A stretch of DNA of 64,000 nt. Origin: HKCCE3408 sp038530555 (GTDB lineage Bacteria; Pseudomonadota; Alphaproteobacteria; Rhodobacterales; Rhodobacteraceae). Positions within the stretch are counted from its first letter, which is position 1; each line of letters begins with the position of its first letter. The position numbers and the translations under genes are program-made. Shown in pieces: positions 7,952 through 16,233 of this stretch. The notes below the pieces were generated by a model, which did no database searches, was not told the origin of the DNA, and saw nothing but the letters and a program-made list of their open reading frames with translations. The DNA lies in NCBI GenBank assembly GCA_038530555.1, contig JBCBCN010000004.1, forward strand, positions 186,001-250,000. Reading direction: 5' to 3'.

Positions 7952-9151
7952 TCAGGACGTGCCGAACTTCAGCAGCTTGATCGCCGCAAAGTCGGACACG
8001 TCACCGCCTACGCGCTTGGTCGCATAGAACAGGACATGGGGCTTGGCCGAGAACGGGTCGCGCAGAACCCGCAGGTCCGGACGCTCCGCAATGGTGTAGC
8101 CTGCGCGGAAATCACCGAAGGCAATCGCCGTGGCGTCCGAGGCGATGTCGGGCATGTCCTCGGCGATCAGCACCGGATAGCCCATCAGACGCGCTGGCTC
8201 AGCCGAGGCAAGACCGTCCGACCACAGAAAGCGGCCATCGGCGTCCTTCATCTTGCGCACCGCGCCCGCGGTCTTGGAGTTCATCACGAAGGTCGCGTTC
8301 GCGCGGTAGCGTGCGCCCAGCGAATAAACCAGGTCGACCACCGCATCGGCCGCGTTCACGGTCGAGAAATCGCCGTCTGCGCCGGTGATGACATAGCCCA
8401 GATTGCCCCAGCTCCAGCTGGCATTGGCAACGCTGGTATGGCTCAACAGACCCATCGGCTTGTCGCTGCCATCGCCAGCGATGAAGGCATTGGCCTCGGC
8501 GCGCGCGAACTTGTCGGCGATCCGGTCGGCCAGCCAGGCTTCGATGTCGAACGCGCTGTCGTCCAGCAGACGCTGCGAGGCCTTGGGCATCGCCGACAGC
8601 TCATGCAGCGCAATCGCGATGCGCTCGATATTGGGCGTGTCGGTCTCGGCCTGAGAGCCGGTCTCCGAGGACCAACCTGCACCGATATCGGTGTGATCGA
8701 CCAGCACGTCGAAGGAGGTCGATTCCACATTCACCACATTGGCGACCGAGCGCAGCGAGGCGGAGGAATACAGAACACCCTGGATCCGCTCGGCCGTGGC
8801 CGGATCGACCAGGAAACCGCCATCGGCGTTGACGCTCGTGTTCATCGCCTTGAAATCCAGATCGAGGCCGCGCAGCGCCTCTTCATCGCCCGCGCGCAGA
8901 TACGCGCCCAGGGCTTTGCGATGGGGGGCACCGCCGTCTTGCGGCTCCGCCGACAAAGCCGGACGGCCTTGGCTCATGGTCTTGGTCTTCAGCATGGCAA
9001 TACGCTCTTCCTGTTTTTGCAGACGGGCGGACATGTCGTCCTGGAAACGGCTGAATTCGCTTAGGAAACCGGACATTGCCGTTTTCACTTCAGCCACGGG
9101 GCTCGAAGGCGCATCCGCACCTTTCCCGGCCCCGATCACGGGTTCGGTCAT
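7952..9151 (-). CDS. g5: GTA major capsid protein, HK97 fold (gp5)
   Basis: A 399-residue HK97-type capsid protein. The first 80 or so residues (MTEPVIGAGKG... then SEFSRFQDDMSARLQKQEERIAMLKTK) form a coiled-coil scaffold-like region that the g4 protease probably removes in maturation. The body has ALGAYLRAGDEEALRGLDLDFKAMN and DGGFLVDPATAERIQ, typical of GTA capsids. The longest frame begins inside g4; the ATG at 9151 just after g4 was chosen. Copies build the small GTA head that holds about 4 kb of DNA in the known system. Confidence 0.96.
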   Translation of the reverse strand: MTEPVIGAGKGADAPSSPVAEVKTAMSGFLSEFSRFQDDMSARLQKQEERIAMLKTKTMSQGRPALSAEPQDGGAPHRKALGAYLRAGDEEALRGLDLDFKAMNTSVNADGGFLVDPATAERIQGVLYSSASLRSVANVVNVESTSFDVLVDHTDIGAGWSSETGSQAETDTPNIERIAIALHELSAMPKASQRLLDDSAFDIEAWLADRIADKFARAEANAFIAGDGSDKPMGLLSHTSVANASWSWGNLGYVITGADGDFSTVNAADAVVDLVYSLGARYRANATFVMNSKTAGAVRKMKDADGRFLWSDGLASAEPARLMGYPVLIAEDMPDIASDATAIAFGDFRAGYTIAERPDLRVLRDPFSAKPHVLFYATKRVGGDVSDFAAIKLLKFGTS

Positions 9152-9179
9152 CGTTGATCCTCTCGGGTTGAAAGGGGCT

Positions 9180-9752
9180 TTAGCGGGGCTCTCGCGCCGC
9201 CAGGTTGCGGCGCGCGGCGTCAAACACCGTGGCCAGTTCCGAAAGCAGGTCGCCCTTGGCGCCCGCGGGTCGGCCGGCATCGAGCCGGGCCTGCGGCAGC
9301 ATCGGAAAGGTCACAAGCGACACTTCCCAAAGCTCCACCTCGTTGAGGAGCCGCCGCCCCTCGCTATCCTTGCTGGCTTTGATCGTCCGGTAGCCGATTG
9401 ACAAACCGTCAAGCGCGCCCGCCTCGATCAAGGCAGTGGCCTCACGGCCGCGCGCCACCGCGTCCAGGATCCGGCCCTTGACCCAAAGGCCCGCGCCGTC
9501 CTCTTCGATCTCGTCCCAGACCCCAATCGGCTGAGCCGGGTCATGTTGCCAGAGCATCTTGATGCGCCGCCCCGCCGCGCGCGCGCTGGCCAGCGATGCG
9601 CGATAGGCGCCCGATTGTACGATGTCGCCGCCCCGGTCAGCTTTGCCGAACAGGCTCGCATAGCCCTCGATCACCGCGCCGTCTTTCACCGACAGGCTGG
9701 TGTCGAACTGGGCAAACTTGGTCTCCAGGCCGTGGCCATTCCAATCTTGCAT
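9180..9752 (-). CDS. g4: GTA prohead protease, HK97 family (gp4)
   Basis: A 190-residue HK97 family prohead protease. The catalytic histidine lies in MLWQHDPAQPIG and the serine in DGLSIGYRT. It processes the capsid precursor encoded immediately downstream. The ATG at 9752 has GGAGA six bases upstream. Gene order portal, small membrane protein, protease, capsid is the standard GTA arrangement. Confidence 0.95.
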   Translation of the reverse strand: MQDWNGHGLETKFAQFDTSLSVKDGAVIEGYASLFGKADRGGDIVQSGAYRASLASARAAGRRIKMLWQHDPAQPIGVWDEIEEDGAGLWVKGRILDAVARGREATALIEAGALDGLSIGYRTIKASKDSEGRRLLNEVELWEVSLVTFPMLPQARLDAGRPAGAKGDLLSELATVFDAARRNLAAREPR

Positions 9753-9764
9753 CGGTCTCTCCTC

Positions 9765-10013
9765 TCAAAGCGTGCCCAGCGACAGCACATTCATCGCCGC
9801 TTGCGCCAAAATCGCGCTGATCACTGCGAACACCGCGAACCACAGCCGCTTTTCCAAGCGCTGCAGGCCCGCCTCGATCTGCTCCAGCCGGAATGTCAGC
9901 GCGATCCAGCGCTCTTCCAAAACGCGCTCATTAGCGTCGATCCGCGCCGCGGCCGCATCGAAGGGCGCATACAAAAATCTTGAGCCGGAGCGCCCCGGCT
10001 CTGGGACAGGCAT
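9765..10013 (-). CDS. g3.5: small GTA membrane protein between portal and protease (gp3.5)
   Basis: An 82-residue protein with an acidic/basic helical first half (ERVLEERWIALTFRLEQIEAGLQRLEKRL, probable coiled coil) and one hydrophobic segment WFAVFAVISAILAQAAMNVL near the C-terminus. Its ATG at 10013 overlaps the portal stop codon in a TGATG junction. R. capsulatus has a small gene at the same place (orfg3.5). The function is not known to me. Confidence 0.8.
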   Translation of the reverse strand: MPVPEPGRSGSRFLYAPFDAAAARIDANERVLEERWIALTFRLEQIEAGLQRLEKRLWFAVFAVISAILAQAAMNVLSLGTL

Positions 10014-11176
10014 CAAAGCTCCGCGACGGGCGGCAGGCCCAGCATCGCGCGCTTTTCAGCCGGGCTCAGGAACTCAGCTCCCGCCACCCGCTTCCACTGT
10101 TGATCGCGTTCAGCGGCCAGCGCTGGCACTTGATCCAGATCCGTGCGCAGCTGCACCGGCTCCCCGGAAAAGCTTGCCAGCCAATGCGCCACGCTCTCCA
10201 TCACCCGGCCCACCAACGGCAGAACCGTCAGGCGATAGAACGCCCGGTTCGCCTCAGCGTAATTGGCATAGGTCGCATCGCCCGGGATCCCCAGAAGCAT
10301 CGGCGGCACACCGAAGGCCAAAGCTATCTCGCGTGCAGCGGCCTCCTTGGTCTTTTGAAATTCCATGTCCGACGGCGAAAAGCCCATCGGCTTCCAATCG
10401 AGGCCCCCATCCAGCAGCATCGGCCGCCCGGCATTGCGCGCGCCGGTATGGTGCGCCTCCATCTCGGATTGCAGGCGGCTGAACTGATCTTCCGTCAGGC
10501 CACCGCCCCCATCGACGCCCTTATAGACGATCGCGCCCGAAGGCCGGGCTGCATTGTCGAGGAGCGCCTTGGACCAGCGGCTCGCCGCGTTGTGCACATC
10601 AATCGCCGTCGCCGCCGCCTGAAGCGGCGCCAGGCCATAATGGTCATCGGTCGGGTGGTAATTGCGGATATGACAGATCAGCTCGGGCGCGAAACGGTGC
10701 TTGCGCCCGCCCACGCTATACTCATAGCCCGCCGCCCAACCATCGGGCCCCGGGATCAGGTGCATCCGGTCCGAGCGCAGCACGTGCAACTCATGCGGGA
10801 CTGCGTCGTCTTCGGCCAGAACCGCCTCGACATAAGCATTGCCTGACAAAACCAACTGCGCGAACAGCGCCTCGAAAAGCTCCGCCCGCGCTTGCGCTGC
10901 ATTGGGCCGTGCCAGCAGCGACAGGACCGGATGCGCCTCATAGCGCCGCTCGGCATCCTGACAGATGACAGGCACCGCCGCCGCCGCCTCCGCGATCAGC
11001 CGCACACAGCGAAAGCCGACCGGATTGCCCTGAAAGCCGGTCTTCATCAGGCTGGGGATGTCCCGCGGGCTCCAGGCCACGCGGCCATGGCCCGCCATCG
11101 CCATCACGCGTCCGCTGGCCGAGGCTTTCGCCTCGGGCGCGGACTTTGGCTTTTTCTGAAACAATTCCAACACCAT
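10013..11176 (-). CDS. g3: GTA portal protein, HK97 family (gp3)
   Basis: A 387-residue HK97-type portal protein with PSLMKTGFQGNPVGFRCVRLIAEAAAAVPV, the conserved ARPNAAQARAELFEALFAQLVLSGNAYVE stretch and FSPSDMEFQKTKEAAAREIALAFGVPPMLLGIPGD near the C-terminus. I chose the ATG at 11176, with GAGGAG seven bases upstream. The dodecamer would form the head vertex through which the terminase pumps DNA. Confidence 0.96.
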   Translation of the reverse strand: MVLELFQKKPKSAPEAKASASGRVMAMAGHGRVAWSPRDIPSLMKTGFQGNPVGFRCVRLIAEAAAAVPVICQDAERRYEAHPVLSLLARPNAAQARAELFEALFAQLVLSGNAYVEAVLAEDDAVPHELHVLRSDRMHLIPGPDGWAAGYEYSVGGRKHRFAPELICHIRNYHPTDDHYGLAPLQAAATAIDVHNAASRWSKALLDNAARPSGAIVYKGVDGGGGLTEDQFSRLQSEMEAHHTGARNAGRPMLLDGGLDWKPMGFSPSDMEFQKTKEAAAREIALAFGVPPMLLGIPGDATYANYAEANRAFYRLTVLPLVGRVMESVAHWLASFSGEPVQLRTDLDQVPALAAERDQQWKRVAGAEFLSPAEKRAMLGLPPVAEL

Positions 11177-11207
11177 AAGTTGGCTCCTCAAGCTTGGCTT
11201 CGGGCGC

Positions 11208-12551
11208 TTAGAGCGACCGCATCATCGGGTTTCTCAACGCCGCTGCCGGGTGCAAAAGCGCGTCGGTTAGCGCCCAAACCAGGGCGTCGACCCGGTCGGG
11301 ACTGCCCTTGCCCTGATAGCCCTGACGGCTCATCCGGCACATCTGGTCTTCCAGCTCGGCGAGGACGCCCAGATGCGCGACCCGCCCCTGCTCATAAAGG
11401 GCCGCCACGGGCTCGGCCCGGCTCAGCTTGCCGCGCGCCGCGCGCACCGGCTTGTAGTTGATCATCGGATCGACCTGGCGAATAATCGTCTCAACGAGAT
11501 CGCCGCCCTGGTTGACCTCGGCCACCATGCGCTCGGCCTTATAGCTGTGATACGCGGCTGCTGCGGCCTCGGCCCAGCCCTGGGGCGTCGCGCCCTGCAG
11601 GCTGCAATCCTCGATCACCACCGCGCGCCAATCCTTGGGCGGCCCGCTGCGATCCACACCCACCACCACGATCCCACATTCATCCGAACCCTTGTGGCCC
11701 GTCACCGGCGGATCGACCGCCACGCTAATCTGCAAGCCCTCGGGTATCGCTTTAAGCCGCCTGGCCTCAAGGTCTGAGCGGCGCCACAGCGCCCCATCCA
11801 CATCTTCTAGAAGAAGCCCGTCAAGCTCCTGACGGCCCAGCGACGTATCTGAATAGCGCGCCCGGATATCCTCCAGGAACGACCGCGCAAGATAGGCCCG
11901 GTTCGCCTCAGTTGCGGCATGGGTCATCACCGTGCTCTCACGGCTCAAAATATCCTTCAAAACATCGACATTGCGCGGCGTCGTCGTGACCAATTGCTGC
12001 GGATGCTCGCCCAGGCGCAGACCAAACTGCAGCATGTCCCAGGCCTCTTGGCCATACTTCCACTTGGCCAGCTCATCGCACCATGCCGCGTCAAACTGCG
12101 GCCCGCGCAGCGCTTCATAATCGAACGCGGAAAAGACTTGCGCCTCTGCGCCATTCGGCCAAATCAGCCGCCGCTCCCCCGCGACCCAGCGCGGCACCCG
12201 GTCGGGCGGGCTCACGGCCAAAATACCGCTATCTCCTCGGACCATAACGCCGACCGCCTGGTCATAGGTCTCACCGACCAGAGCGACACGCTTGCAGCGG
12301 CCCGGATCGCGCGGCCCCGCGCCCTCCACCATCGCGCGGACCCATTCGGCCCCGGCGCGCGTCTTGCCCGCGCCGCGCCCGCCCATAATCACCCAAGTGC
12401 GCCAATCCCCCTCCGGCGCCACCTGGTGCGGCAGCGCCCAGAACTCGAAGAGATAGGGCAGCGACGCCAGCGCATTGTCACTCAGCCCGGTTAGAAAGCC
12501 CTCGATCTGCGTCGGCTCGGCGCAAGCGAGCCAGGCGCTGGCCGATTTCAT
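11208..12551 (-). CDS. g2: GTA terminase large subunit (gp2)
   Basis: A 447-residue phage-type TerL. The ATPase has Walker A GGRGAGKTRAG near residue 50, PQFDAAWCDELAKW as the Walker B region, and LVTTTPRNVD as the coupling motif. The nuclease part contains ISVAVDPPVTG, with the first acidic residue, and GSPDRVDALVWAL at the end. It packages host DNA headful by headful. The ATG at 12551 was chosen over a longer frame; it places the first 74 bases of g2 inside the end of g1. Confidence 0.96.
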   Translation of the reverse strand: MKSASAWLACAEPTQIEGFLTGLSDNALASLPYLFEFWALPHQVAPEGDWRTWVIMGGRGAGKTRAGAEWVRAMVEGAGPRDPGRCKRVALVGETYDQAVGVMVRGDSGILAVSPPDRVPRWVAGERRLIWPNGAEAQVFSAFDYEALRGPQFDAAWCDELAKWKYGQEAWDMLQFGLRLGEHPQQLVTTTPRNVDVLKDILSRESTVMTHAATEANRAYLARSFLEDIRARYSDTSLGRQELDGLLLEDVDGALWRRSDLEARRLKAIPEGLQISVAVDPPVTGHKGSDECGIVVVGVDRSGPPKDWRAVVIEDCSLQGATPQGWAEAAAAAYHSYKAERMVAEVNQGGDLVETIIRQVDPMINYKPVRAARGKLSRAEPVAALYEQGRVAHLGVLAELEDQMCRMSRQGYQGKGSPDRVDALVWALTDALLHPAAALRNPMMRSL

Positions 12552-12828
12552 CGCGTGCCGCAGTGAGGTTGAGCTCTCCGCGTTCAATGGCGCTAAGGTT
12601 TCGTTTGAGGAGCTCACGGGCATTCGCCTCCGAGGTTTGGGCCAGCTTAAAAGCCGAGTTAAACGCCTTGAGATCGCGCACGACCTCCCGTTCGTCATCT
12701 TCCGTCCCGGCGACGATCTCTTCGACCGAGCGGCGCAGCTCGGCGATCGTCACTTCCAGCGCGAGCAGCGCGTCATCCACCACACGCTCTGCCCGCGCCG
12801 CATCACGCGGATCGTGATCATCGGTCAT
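12478..12828 (-). CDS. g1: GTA small terminase-like protein (gp1)
   Basis: A 116-residue helical protein: RVVDDALLALEVTIAELRRSVEEI and AFKLAQTSEANARELLKRNLSAIERGE. It is the first gene of the cluster, with an AAGGA site ten bases upstream of its ATG and a 74-base overlap with g2. In R. capsulatus the product is the TerS partner of TerL with weak, non-specific DNA binding, which explains random packaging. Identification rests on position, size and helical pattern. Confidence 0.88.
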   Translation of the reverse strand: MTDDHDPRDAARAERVVDDALLALEVTIAELRRSVEEIVAGTEDDEREVVRDLKAFNSAFKLAQTSEANARELLKRNLSAIERGELNLTAARDEIGQRLARLRRADADRGLSNRAE

Positions 12829-12928
12829 CCCCGTGTCCTTAGGTCAGCAGCATGTGAGAGAAGGCCCGCGCCGCGCGGCAATCGCCGCGGCACAGGCATG
12901 AAAGTCTGTCGGTCGGTTCGTCAGAGAC

Positions 12929-12960
12929 AAAAAAACGGCCCGAGGAACATCCAAGGACCG
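12929..12960 (-). terminator. intrinsic terminator inside the GTA leader
   Basis: On the minus strand CGGTCC pairs with GGGCCG (one G-U), with an inner GGA/TCC helix, and is followed directly by seven T residues. It points toward g1, so it would stop transcripts arriving from the 13037-13065 promoter or from mltG before they enter the GTA genes. Confidence 0.75.
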
Positions 12961-13036
12961 TTGGCGATATCTGGCCAGATAATCTGTGTCCGGCGAGCCT
13001 GTCTTGTCGTCGCCCAGTTTTTCCAGCTTGCCTAAA

Positions 13037-13065
13037 GGGATACTCGAGACCGCGCGGACTGTCAA
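13037..13065 (-). promoter_or_regulatory. sigma70-like promoter in GTA leader
   Basis: The minus strand reads TTGACA (13065-13060), a 17-base spacer, then TATCCC (13042-13037). The rpsF promoter candidate in this window has a very similar -10 (TATCCA), which supports the reading. Transcription would start near 13030. Confidence 0.6.
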
Positions 13066-13102
13066 TAAATTTATTATTTACAACAGGTTAACGGGAGTTT
13101 TG

Positions 13103-13117
13103 TTAATCATTCGTTAA
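13103..13117. promoter_or_regulatory. CtrA-type binding site TTAA-N7-TTAA
   Basis: The sequence TTAATCATTCGTTAA is a full match to the CtrA consensus with the correct seven-base spacer. Its centre is about 80 bases upstream of the predicted start of the GTA leader promoter. A further TTAA lies at 13088-13091. CtrA is the known master regulator needed for GTA expression in Rhodobacterales. Confidence 0.65.
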
Positions 13118-13195
13118 CCCTTGCGAGCCGCAAAAAACGCGCCTCAGGATGGCGCCAAACCGCACAAAATTAGGGTATTCAAGGACACCACGGCC

Positions 13196-14362
13196 TTAGC
13201 CGTCCGACCCTGCAGCCTCGCGTTCCGCCTCAATCTGGCGCCACCGCGCGACGTTGGCGTTGTGCTCATCGAGCGTCACGGCAAAGGCATGCCCGCCCGT
13301 CCCGTCGGCCACAAAGAAGATAAACGGCGTCTCATCGGGGTTCAGCGCCGCCTCAATCGAGGCACGGCCCGGATTGGCGATCGGTGTCGGCGGCAGGCCT
13401 TCGATCACATAGGTGTTCCAGGGCGTCTCGGCATCGAGCTCGGAGCGCCGCAGCCCCCGCCCCAAGATCCCACGCCCCTCGGTCACGCCATAGATCACTG
13501 TGGGGTCGGTCTGCAGCCGCATTCCTTGGTTCAAGCGGTTCACGAATACGCTGGCGACCTGGCGCCGCTCATCCGGAACGGAGGTCTCTTTTTCAATGAT
13601 TGAGGCCAGGATCAGCGCCTCTTCGGGGCTCTCGATGGGCAGATCCTCGGCCCTCGCCTCCCAGGCCGCTGCCAGGGCCACCTCCTGCGCCTCAGCCATC
13701 CGCGCCACCAGATCGGGCAACTCGGTCCCCCGGACCACATCATAAGTCTCCGGCGCCAACGTCCCCTCGGGCGGCAAATCTGCAAGGTCACCCTCCAGGA
13801 ACTCCGCCCCGCGCAGACCCTCGACCACTTGCCACACCGTCAGGCCCTCGGGCACGGCCACCCGGTAGGCCACGCCGCCCTGGTCGATCACCTCGCGATA
13901 AGCCTCCGGCACCGCCTCATCGGAGCGGAACGTCGCCAGATCCCGGGTCTCGCCCGAGCCCGGCACACGCTCCCTCAGACGCATCTCGCCCGTGCCGTCA
14001 TTTCTCAGGACATAAGTCGCCGTGTACCGGAACACCGACGCGCCGCCGGAGGTCACGATGTCCAGCACCTCTGCCATCGAGGCACCTTCTGGGATCTCAT
14101 AGGTCCCAAAGCGCAGATCCCCCGCCCGCCCGGCATATTCGGTGTGCAGCCGGAACAGCATCGCGCTCGACACCGCCCCCGCCTCCTGCAGGTCATCGGA
14201 GACGCGGTTCAGCGTCGCCCCCCGCGCGACGTCGAAATAGATCGGCTCGGTCAGTGGGCCGTCCACATCCACCTGATTGCTGGCCCAACCAAACAGGCCG
14301 ATCACTGCGATAAAAGCAGCGATCAACAGGGTCAGACCGTTGGCGGCGATGTGTTTGCCCAA
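13196..14362 (-). CDS. mltG: endolytic murein transglycosylase MltG
   Basis: A 388-residue YceG/MltG protein. Residues 8-26 form an N-terminal membrane anchor; a LysM-like part follows around FDVARGATLNRVSDDLQEAG. The catalytic glutamate is E257 in ILASIIEKET. The motifs RLNQGMRLQTDPTVIYG and TPWNTYVIEGLPPTPIANPG are diagnostic. The enzyme cuts nascent glycan strands and is taken to end peptidoglycan chain growth. It lies four bases after fabF and is probably cotranscribed. The GTA cluster follows downstream on the same strand. Confidence 0.97.
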   Translation of the reverse strand: MGKHIAANGLTLLIAAFIAVIGLFGWASNQVDVDGPLTEPIYFDVARGATLNRVSDDLQEAGAVSSAMLFRLHTEYAGRAGDLRFGTYEIPEGASMAEVLDIVTSGGASVFRYTATYVLRNDGTGEMRLRERVPGSGETRDLATFRSDEAVPEAYREVIDQGGVAYRVAVPEGLTVWQVVEGLRGAEFLEGDLADLPPEGTLAPETYDVVRGTELPDLVARMAEAQEVALAAAWEARAEDLPIESPEEALILASIIEKETSVPDERRQVASVFVNRLNQGMRLQTDPTVIYGVTEGRGILGRGLRRSELDAETPWNTYVIEGLPPTPIANPGRASIEAALNPDETPFIFFVADGTGGHAFAVTLDEHNANVARWRQIEAEREAAGSDG

Positions 14363-14366
14363 AGCT

Positions 14367-15623
14367 CTAGACCTTTCCCATCACAAGGCAGGCATTCGTG
14401 CCCCCGAACCCGAAGGAGTTCGATTGCACCACATCGATCTTCTTCTCCACCGCCTGCTTGGCACACAGATTGATCTGGGTCTCGGCGGCAGGGTTGTCTA
14501 GGTTGATGGTGGGCGGTGCCACTTGGTCCCGCAGGGCCAGGATCGAGAAGATCGCTTCAATCGCACCCGCAGCCCCCAGCAAATGCCCCGTCATCGACTT
14601 GGTCGAAGACATCGCCAGCCCGGCGGCATCGGCCCCCATCAGGCGCTCCACCGCGCCCAACTCAATCGTGTCGGCCATGGTCGAGGTGCCATGCGCGTTG
14701 ACATAGCCCACATCGCCCGCGTTCACGCCCGCGCGCTTCAAGGCCGCCCGCATCGCCCGCTCCGCGCCCTCGTGATCGGGGGGCGGCGCGGTAATGTGGA
14801 AGGCGTCGCCCGACAGGCCATAGCCCAGGATCTCGGCATAGATCTTCGCGCCCCGCGCTTTGGCGTGCTCGTATTCCTCCAACATCACAACGCCCGCGCC
14901 CTCGCCCATGACAAAGCCGTCGCTGTCGGCATCCCAGGGTCGGCTCGCCGCCTCCGGGTCATCGGCGCGCTTGGTTGACAGCGCCTTGCAGGCGTTGAAC
15001 CCGGCAATGCCAATGCGCCCGATCGGGCTTTCGGTGCCACCGGCCACCATCACATCGGCATCGTCCAGCGCGATCAGCCGCGCCGCGTCACCAATCGCAT
15101 GCGCCCCCGTGGAACAGGCCGTCACCACGGCGTGGTTCGGCCCGCGGAAGCCATAGCGAATGGATACCTGGCCCGAGACCAGGTTGATCAGCGCGCCGGG
15201 AACAAAGAACGGCGACACCCGCCGCGCCCCGCGCTCATGCAACGTCACCGAGGTTTCGGCAATGGAATTGAGCCCGCCGATCCCCGCCCCGATCAACACG
15301 CCCGTGCGGTAGAGATCCTCAAGCTCCGTCGGCGCCCAGCCGCTGTCTTCCACGGCCTGCTGCGCCGCGGCCATGCCGTAGACTATGAAGTCATCGACCT
15401 TGCGCTGCTCTTTGGGGGCCATCCAATCATCGGCGTTGAACGTGCCCGCGCTGCCATCGCCATGCTTAAGCTGGCAGGCGTAATTCGTGGCCAAGCCTTC
15501 CGTGTCGAACGAGGTGATCGTCGCGGCCCCCGAGGTGCCGCCCAGTAAGGCCTGCCAGGCCGCCTCGACACCGGTGCCGACCGGCGTGACCAATCCCATT
15601 CCTGTGACAACGACCCGCCGCAT
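14367..15623 (-). CDS. fabF: 3-oxoacyl-[ACP] synthase II
   Basis: A 418-residue KAS II. The active-site cysteine is in VVTACSTGAHAIG and the two histidines are in VNAHGTST and SMTGHLLGAAG. It elongates acyl-ACP with malonyl-ACP in type II fatty acid synthesis and controls the C16 to C18 step. I set the start at the ATG at 15623 (MRRVVVTGMG), ten bases after GGAGGGG; a GTG three codons upstream is possible. It follows acpP after a terminator-like hairpin. Confidence 0.97.
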   Translation of the reverse strand: MRRVVVTGMGLVTPVGTGVEAAWQALLGGTSGAATITSFDTEGLATNYACQLKHGDGSAGTFNADDWMAPKEQRKVDDFIVYGMAAAQQAVEDSGWAPTELEDLYRTGVLIGAGIGGLNSIAETSVTLHERGARRVSPFFVPGALINLVSGQVSIRYGFRGPNHAVVTACSTGAHAIGDAARLIALDDADVMVAGGTESPIGRIGIAGFNACKALSTKRADDPEAASRPWDADSDGFVMGEGAGVVMLEEYEHAKARGAKIYAEILGYGLSGDAFHITAPPPDHEGAERAMRAALKRAGVNAGDVGYVNAHGTSTMADTIELGAVERLMGADAAGLAMSSTKSMTGHLLGAAGAIEAIFSILALRDQVAPPTINLDNPAAETQINLCAKQAVEKKIDVVQSNSFGFGGTNACLVMGKV

Positions 15624-15694
15624 CTTGCTCACTCCCCTCCGGCGGTTCCATGCCGCCGATAATCCTCACCGTGTCGAGCGCCCCGCCCAAACGC

Positions 15695-15717
15695 AAAACG
15701 GCGCCCCGGGGGCGCCG
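15695..15717 (-). terminator. intrinsic terminator after acpP
   Basis: On the minus strand CGGCGCCCC and its complement form a GC-rich stem (15699-15717), followed by TTTT at 15698-15695. It lies 37 bases downstream of acpP and 72 bases before fabF, so it would set a higher acpP than fabF transcript level. Confidence 0.7.
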
Positions 15718-15753
15718 CCGCTTAGCCGTACGGACGCCCCGCCACGGACGCGC

Positions 15754-15987
15754 TTACTGCGCTTCTTTGATGAATTTCACCGCATCGCCGAAGGTTTGGA
15801 TCGTCTCGGCGGCGTCGTCCGGGATCTCAATGCCGAACTCTTCTTCGAAGGCCATGACAAGCTCAACCGTGTCCAGCGAGTCGGCCCCAAGATCATCGAT
15901 AAACGACGCGTTTTCGGCCACTTTATCCTCGTCCACGCTCAGGTGCTCAACGACGATTTTCTTCACGCGATCAGCGATGTCGCTCAT
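15754..15987 (-). CDS. acpP: acyl carrier protein
   Basis: A 77-residue acidic ACP with the phosphopantetheine attachment serine S37 in GADSLDTVELVMAFEEEF. It carries the growing acyl chain for fabD, fabG and fabF, which surround it here. The 246-base gap to fabG and the terminator downstream suggest it has its own abundant transcript, as is usual for acpP. Confidence 0.98.
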   Translation of the reverse strand: MSDIADRVKKIVVEHLSVDEDKVAENASFIDDLGADSLDTVELVMAFEEEFGIEIPDDAAETIQTFGDAVKFIKEAQ

Positions 15988-16233
15988 GTGTTCTTCCTCA
16001 TTCCAAATCAGCCTGCTGAGGCCGTCTTGCTTTTAATGCCGCGCGGGCTTTTTGTCCGAGCAGTCTCCAACCCTTTGAAAAAGCGCCGTAATACTTGCTC
16101 GCGACCCCGGCGAAAGCAACTTCGCCGCATGATCTGGGCCGCTCATAACACAACTCTCGTTGAAGGCAATGCCTGCCAAAGGCCTTTATGCGGCGCTGCA
16201 ATTCACCCGTGGCGCCCACCAAAGCGCCCGTCT

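Larger units (their letters stand above)
12829..13195 (-). promoter_or_regulatory. GTA cluster leader region (no convincing gene)
   Basis: This 367-bp gap between the mltG stop and g1 holds the likely GTA promoter. From right to left it contains an AT-rich stretch with a CtrA-type site (13103-13117), a TTGACA-N17-TATCCC promoter (13037-13065) and a hairpin plus seven-T terminator (12929-12960), then about 100 bases to g1. A 73-codon frame at 12844-13065 starts with the TTG of the -35 box and lacks a Shine-Dalgarno sequence, so I do not treat it as a gene. Confidence 0.7.

Noticed and set aside
1..12828. An ordinary prophage
   Set aside because: No integrase, repressor, replication or lysis genes are seen, and the gene order and sizes match gene transfer agents exactly.
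12844..13065. A 73-codon minus-strand frame in the GTA leader
   Set aside because: Its TTG start is the -35 box of a good promoter, no Shine-Dalgarno sequence is present and a terminator hairpin lies inside the frame.
15998..16222. A 74-codon frame between acpP and fabG
   Set aside because: Basic, low-similarity sequence with no ribosome site; more likely the untranslated leader of acpP.
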